Made by a program: the position numbers and the translations under genes. Shown here piece after piece: positions 59,737 to 64,000 of a DNA stretch of 64,000 nucleotides (within the stretch, counting starts at the first letter, position 1; each line of letters starts with the position of its first letter). The stretch comes from Ciborinia camelliae (lineage: Eukaryota > Ascomycota > Leotiomycetes > Helotiales > Sclerotiniaceae), in NCBI GenBank assembly GCA_025890175.1, contig JANPYM010000010.1:2138075-2202074 (forward strand). The letters are read 5' to 3'. A model generated the notes under the pieces. That model was not told where the DNA came from and made no database searches. It saw nothing but the letters and a program-made list of their open reading frames with translations.

Positions 59737-61835
59737 TCATACCTCCCAACAAGGGCCGCTCTCATGTATGTGTCTCATCTGCCACCTCCATTTAAACTCA
59801 CCCATATTCGTCCCATCCAAGCTCTCCTTCATGTCATTGAAATGTACATGCCTTAGACGCACACGATTCCCATTGCCTAGCCTTTTTATCTGTTCACCCG
59901 CATCCTTTTCATTCCTCGCTCTATCCCCAAACTCATTAGGCTGCTCTTTCCAACCCTTAGTCAATGCATTGTGATTCCAAAGATACCAAAGCCATCTGAT
60001 ATCCCGTAATTCGTTTTGCTGATCCTCCCATGATTTCCTCACGAGTTTCATTTTCTTTCTCTCCCTGGGCGTGGCAAACCAATCTACACCCAAGTCATCT
60101 CCACTAGGATAAGTTATTTCCTTGTGTTCGGGCTTGGGATTACCTTCTGGATCAAATATCGATTTGTCTTCGGCTCTCTTTTGCGTTTCATCCACAATTT
60201 TTGCTCTCCCCTCCTCCTCAAATATTGACATCGTTCCCACAATCAATGTTTCGTGGTACAGTGATGAAATCCAAGGTTTATTATATAGCCACTCTGAAAA
60301 GCCAATGACTTCAGTTCTACATCATTGCTTAGCTGCAGTCTTCATGTGGATTTAGATATCATGTTCTTACCCCACTGGTAGTGCATTTTCGGTCGGATGG
60401 ATCCATACACCGGGAATATCAACCCATGTTTCGATTGACTCCTCCATGGGTTCAGGTAGGATGCGGATCCTCATTCCTTGGTCGAACTTGGAACGAATGA
60501 AACAGATATCGACGGGAAGTAGCTGTGGTATGGAAGCGATTGGTTTGGCTTTGGTGGCTGAATTACACGAAGTAGATAGTTTAGATAGATTGGCGGATGT
60601 GAGCGGAGTCGAGTCTATAGGGGGAATTGGGATAGGCTCGGCACTAATTAGGCGAGAGTTATAAATCGTAGGTTGGCCAGGACCACTCGACGGACTACGA
60701 AAATCCAAACATATGGAAACTGCGGATCCGAATTCAATAGTGATAGGGCGTCTTGGTGTAGCCGAAGGGCTAGGACCTGGCGTAGCATCAACAGAGCTAG
60801 TTGGAGTAAATTGCAATCCCGCAACCCATTCATCAACCGTGCTTATTTTTCTAGGAGAGATTTCCGCTCCGTCACCTCTTCCTACCTCGTCGCTTTTTTG
60901 ATAATCTCGTTTATTCGCATTCCGCTTCCATGGAACTAGACGCTGAATAGATGAATCCATGGAATGCGAGGACGTAGAAGCTGTTGAGGACGCAGAAGGA
61001 AGCTCGACGTATAACACCTGCCCTCCTTTTGCGATAAACATTCCCAATACACACTTTTTACCGTTAGAATTGTGTGACAACAGGCGACAAATACGAAAGT
61101 TACACCTACGAGATAGAGGATAAAAAGATCACCTCTCCCATGAGGAGACACATATTGCGAAGGTGCACTGACACTCGCCACGAGTTGCAGCTTGAGTTGA
61201 TGACCTATTGTGTTGAGTTGCGAACGCAACTCACAGCGTGTGAACTTCGAGGGGGCGAAGTTTAAAAGGTCGACTGGTTGTAGGCCATGGGGATCATAGT
61301 TCCCAAATGGTTCATCGATAAAGTTGGGCGGTTGGTCGATGGGGTTCGGTAGATAGTTGGGGTCTGGTTGGGAATGGTTGGGAATCATCTCGTTGGCTAC
61401 ATTTGGCTGTGGATAGCTAAGACTGGATGCATCGACATAGCCGGGATGGCCAGGCTGTGCGTAATTAGCATACGATTTTTTGATGACATCAGGCTGCCCG
61501 CAGTTAGCATTAAAGTCTCCAAAAACCACTCGAGTAGCTTGTTCAATGCCCAAGCCTGGCTGTGAGTAGTGAATAGCCGGCTCATTACCGAAGCCCGGAT
61601 GCCAGTTGCCCGTAGCTTGTCTATTGCTGAAGCCTGGATGCGAGTGATCAGTAGCCGACCCATTACCGAAGCCTGAATCCGAGTGGTCAGGAGATTTCCA
61701 ATCGCCGAAAGCTGGATATTGTGGAAACAGGGGGTCATTTTCAAGTCGTCGTAGCTCGGCTTGAAATGGTATTAGCCAATCTTGATCCGTTTCTGGGGAT
61801 CGATCACCGCTCGGTATTTCGAACGTGGCGGACAT
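59737..61835 (-). CDS. hypothetical protein with repeat-rich N terminus
   Basis: The model has three exons: 61110-61835, 60371-61053 and 59737-60316, giving 662 residues. I do not recognise a named family. The start at 61835 (MSATFEIPSGDRSPETDQDW) is chosen over a longer frame because the upstream residues look like leader DNA. Residues about 60-150 hold a degenerate repeat on a HPGFGN/HSQPG theme. The middle is Ser/Pro-rich with STVDEWVAGLQFTP. The C-terminal 210 residues look like a real fold: VDICFIRSKFDQGMRIRILP, IGFSEWLYNKPWISSLYHET, DWFATPRERKKMKLVRKSW and RDIRWLWYLWNHNALTKGW. The 56-bp intron has a CTAAC branch point ten bases before its acceptor. Its donor may alternatively lie six bases on. 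The 54-bp second intron keeps phase. There is no signal peptide. Function unknown. Confidence 0.65.
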
Positions 61836-62988
61836 CTTCTGACCCTTGGTGAGATGTAAATGGGTGGTGAAGCATGTAATTTCTAGGTATAGAGAATGTA
61901 TGAATGTACCCAAAAGGATGCTGGTAACTGACTGATAACGAGTGTGGGTAAATTCGTACAGTAACGTAAGGCTGCTCACTCATATGATGGTTATGGAGAT
62001 GCTGTGAGAGAATAAATATTATGAGTGTGATGAAAAATTGTTGTAGGTTAGGTGTTGGGGGGTCACATATTGGAGAATATTTGGGGGAAGGAAGGAGGGA
62101 GAGAAGAATGGAAGTTTCAAAAATATAAAACGATGGATAAATTTGGGCAGTCACGAAGGTGATTGGTACTCCCATGCTCTAACGGAATGAACGCATTTGT
62201 TGTAATTAATTACCAGACAAGATAATCCAGGAATTGTTGAAAATGCTTCAAGAACTGAGAAGCTTGATTTCCTGAGCCTTCCCCAACACCAGATACTTGG
62301 TGAGCTTGACATGACACGGCTATAATTTGGACCCCATAGAGTATAACTAGCCACTCACAAGAATCCTCCGATATTGACGTCTTTCATAGATAAATCTAAA
62401 TGGAAAGCGCGCAAACTGTCTCCAACCCGCTTCGAAGCAAAGATTGAATCCTAGGAAAAGATCGTACTTAATCCCTTCAACGTCTTAAAGTCCCCAGAAA
62501 AACTGTGGCATGCCAACGATACTTTTGATAATCGGAAATATTACTCTGGCTCATTGGGAATTTGCTCAACTATTTAAGAGCTGGCGTTTTAATCATATCG
62601 CACACTTCCACTAAGGGGTAAAAGTAAATTGATCGGAAAAAAGTAGTTGTGCATCACAATCCAGAACAAGCTATAAGTGCCACGTAAGAAGATTTAGTCC
62701 GTGTTATATCGTGCTAAGAAGGTAACGTGATTGATCTAAGTGATGCTCTGAAAACATTCATAAAGAGAATGTACTGTTGAGTATGAAGGATTGAGCGATG
62801 GAGCAATGTAGTTTGGGATTAATCTTTGCTTTCCGTATATCACAAAGCAGGCTGGCCGATCACCCCGCAGACTTTTGGAAGTGCTCAATGGAATGCAAAT
62901 GAACATTGAAGTTGGAATTAAAACAGCATTATTTGTGCCGTTGTGCAAATTTCAAAGCAAAGAGGGGGTGTTTTGTATGCAGCTTCCT
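61836..62988. other. intergenic region, no gene recognised
   Basis: No gene-like content was found. Short minus-strand frames at 61804-62354 and 62736-62948 have no supporting features. Confidence 0.55.
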
Positions 62989-63663
62989 TTAGATTCGAGC
63001 GTTTGCGTGTAGAGAGGGTGAGCGTCGTGGTTTTCCAGTGAAAGGTATCAACACAAAGGGGTGAGGGGAGCTTTCATTTTCCAAGCTGGCTGGAAATTGT
63101 CTGATACCAAATCCCGTTGCGACAAGATCTCTCCTTTCAGCCACGTAGGCGGCTTCAATTTCTTTGATGATGTTATCAGCTTCATCTTGTGAAGTACATC
63201 TCGCGATCTTGACTATGCTTGTATTCACAGATTTCTTCCAGTACTCAGGGTTCTGATTGGGAAGTGAGAGATAGCTGATCAACGTTTGATCTGCTTGCAA
63301 ATCCAATCTAATTTGTGTATCGAGTGCTTGCAGCACCGGTGAAAAGAGCTGAAGCTTGACAACCAGGGAAGCACTGGGGTTGTTTCGATGGATTGCCTTA
63401 AGTGGATGTCGGACTTTGATAGAAAAGGGGGTTTGTTCGCCCGCGATCCTCTCCAACATGAGTTCATAATTTTGAACTTTATGGAAAGGGAGCACATTTA
63501 TTGATGACAGATAAGTCCAGGGGGGGAATCCATGTTTCTGGCGCAGGCGATTTACTTGGGAAGTGGAATTTGGATCAAGATTGAGCAAAATCGAGACAAG
63601 AGAGGAATATTTTTTTCCATTTTTATGGTGGTGAAAAGAAGGCCATTTTGCTATCGTAGCCAT
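62989..63663 (-). CDS. hypothetical 224-residue protein
   Basis: A single-exon frame with protein-like composition but no family I can name. Visible parts are a basic start (MATIAKWPSFHHHKNGKKYS), a central segment VLPFHKVQNYELMLERIAGE followed by FSIKVRHPL and VVKLQLFSPVL, and an acidic helix SQDEADNIIKEIEAAYVAER. The end is FVLIPFTGKPRRSPSLHAN. Alternating strands and helices around FSIKV recall the 2H phosphoesterase (2'-5' RNA ligase-like) layout, but the two required HxT/S motifs are not evident, so I do not claim it. There is no signal peptide or membrane segment. The initiator at 63663 is preceded by a CACAATG context. It is isolated near the window edge. Confidence 0.6.
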   Translation of the reverse strand: MATIAKWPSFHHHKNGKKYSSLVSILLNLDPNSTSQVNRLRQKHGFPPWTYLSSINVLPFHKVQNYELMLERIAGEQTPFSIKVRHPLKAIHRNNPSASLVVKLQLFSPVLQALDTQIRLDLQADQTLISYLSLPNQNPEYWKKSVNTSIVKIARCTSQDEADNIIKEIEAAYVAERRDLVATGFGIRQFPASLENESSPHPFVLIPFTGKPRRSPSLHANARI

Positions 63664-64000
63664 TGTGGTAGTTTTTGTGGTTTAATGTAATCACCGAATG
63701 GGTCTGAGGAGGAGATAAATCTATTCCAATTGAGCGCCTTGCATTTAGCCTTGCAACACGGATACGACAAGGGACTATTACTTCTCTCATAAGGCTTGAT
63801 ATCTTTCCATCATTTTTATATACCACAAAAAGTTTATATATTTAAATAGATATATATGTTTAGTAGTCTTGAGACCATGAATAGCTTCAAGTCTCTACCG
63901 GATACACCTAGACACCTAGGATTCGACTGACATTGGTAGCATCCACGGCGGTGGCTGGGTAGCGAGTAAGCACGTGATATGATGTCCTCATAATTCACAC
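63664..64000. other. window end, no gene recognised
   Basis: AT-rich DNA upstream of the minus-strand gene. It probably includes that gene's promoter. Nothing else was seen. Confidence 0.5.

Overview
This is a filamentous ascomycete (Pezizomycotina) nuclear contig. The genes carry short introns of about 45-110 bp with GTAAGT/GTATGT-type donors and CTAAC-like branch points. The protein set includes a Zn2Cys6 regulator, a cAMP-receptor-like GPCR, a Dal5-type MFS permease, a CSC1/OSCA channel, an exportin-5/Msn5, a 2EXR protein, fungal BTB proteins and a STAND-type N-domain with a ubiquitin-like domain. The very high density of ACCTACCT/TAGGTAGG microsatellites between genes suggests Leotiomycetes (Helotiales, Sclerotiniaceae-like). 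That placement is inference, because no rRNA or other marker gene lies in the window.

Layout: 0.1-0.5 kb, small single-pass membrane protein. 0.5-4.3 kb, a simple-sequence island with microsatellites, a 49-bp minisatellite, a long octamer tract and G-rich strands. 4.3-6.8 kb (-), Zn2Cys6 transcription factor with a 13-bp minisatellite inside an intron. 6.8-14.9 kb, a long gene-poor stretch of microsatellites. 14.9-19.2 kb (-), ten-exon exportin-5/Msn5. 21.6 kb (-), intron-containing tRNA-like gene. 21.9-23.7 kb (-), cell-surface protein. 25.1-26.4 kb (+), 2EXR protein. 26.4-33.5 kb, 7 kb of AT-rich DNA with no recognisable gene but a striking set of perfect hairpins, most with three-base loops. 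33.6-36.8 kb (-), two BTB/POZ proteins. 38.5-39.6 kb (+), GPCR. 39.6-42.4 kb, AT-rich DNA with a 48-bp-arm perfect inverted repeat. 42.4-46.2 kb, a divergent pair: a DHCR24-like FAD oxidoreductase and an MFS permease. 46.6-47.8 kb (+), a decayed aldo/keto reductase. 49.3-50.0 kb, an ankyrin relic and a 290-bp repeat element. 50.6-52.5 kb (+), ULD protein. 53.3-56.8 kb (-), CSC1-like channel. 57.7-59.6 kb (+), secreted carboxylesterase. 59.7-61.8 kb (-), 662-aa protein of unknown function. 63.0-63.7 kb (-), 224-aa protein of unknown function.

Most neighbours look like unrelated housekeeping or accessory genes, as usual in fungi. The only plausible functional grouping is the FAD oxidoreductase / MFS / aldo-keto reductase block at 42.4-47.8 kb, whose third member appears broken. 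The most unusual sequence is non-coding: the hairpin family at 27.2-31.8 kb, the large palindrome at 41.2 kb, and the tRNA-like gene whose intron is flanked by an 8-bp direct repeat. All gene models were built by hand from splice signals, with reading phase checked across each junction. No database search was possible.
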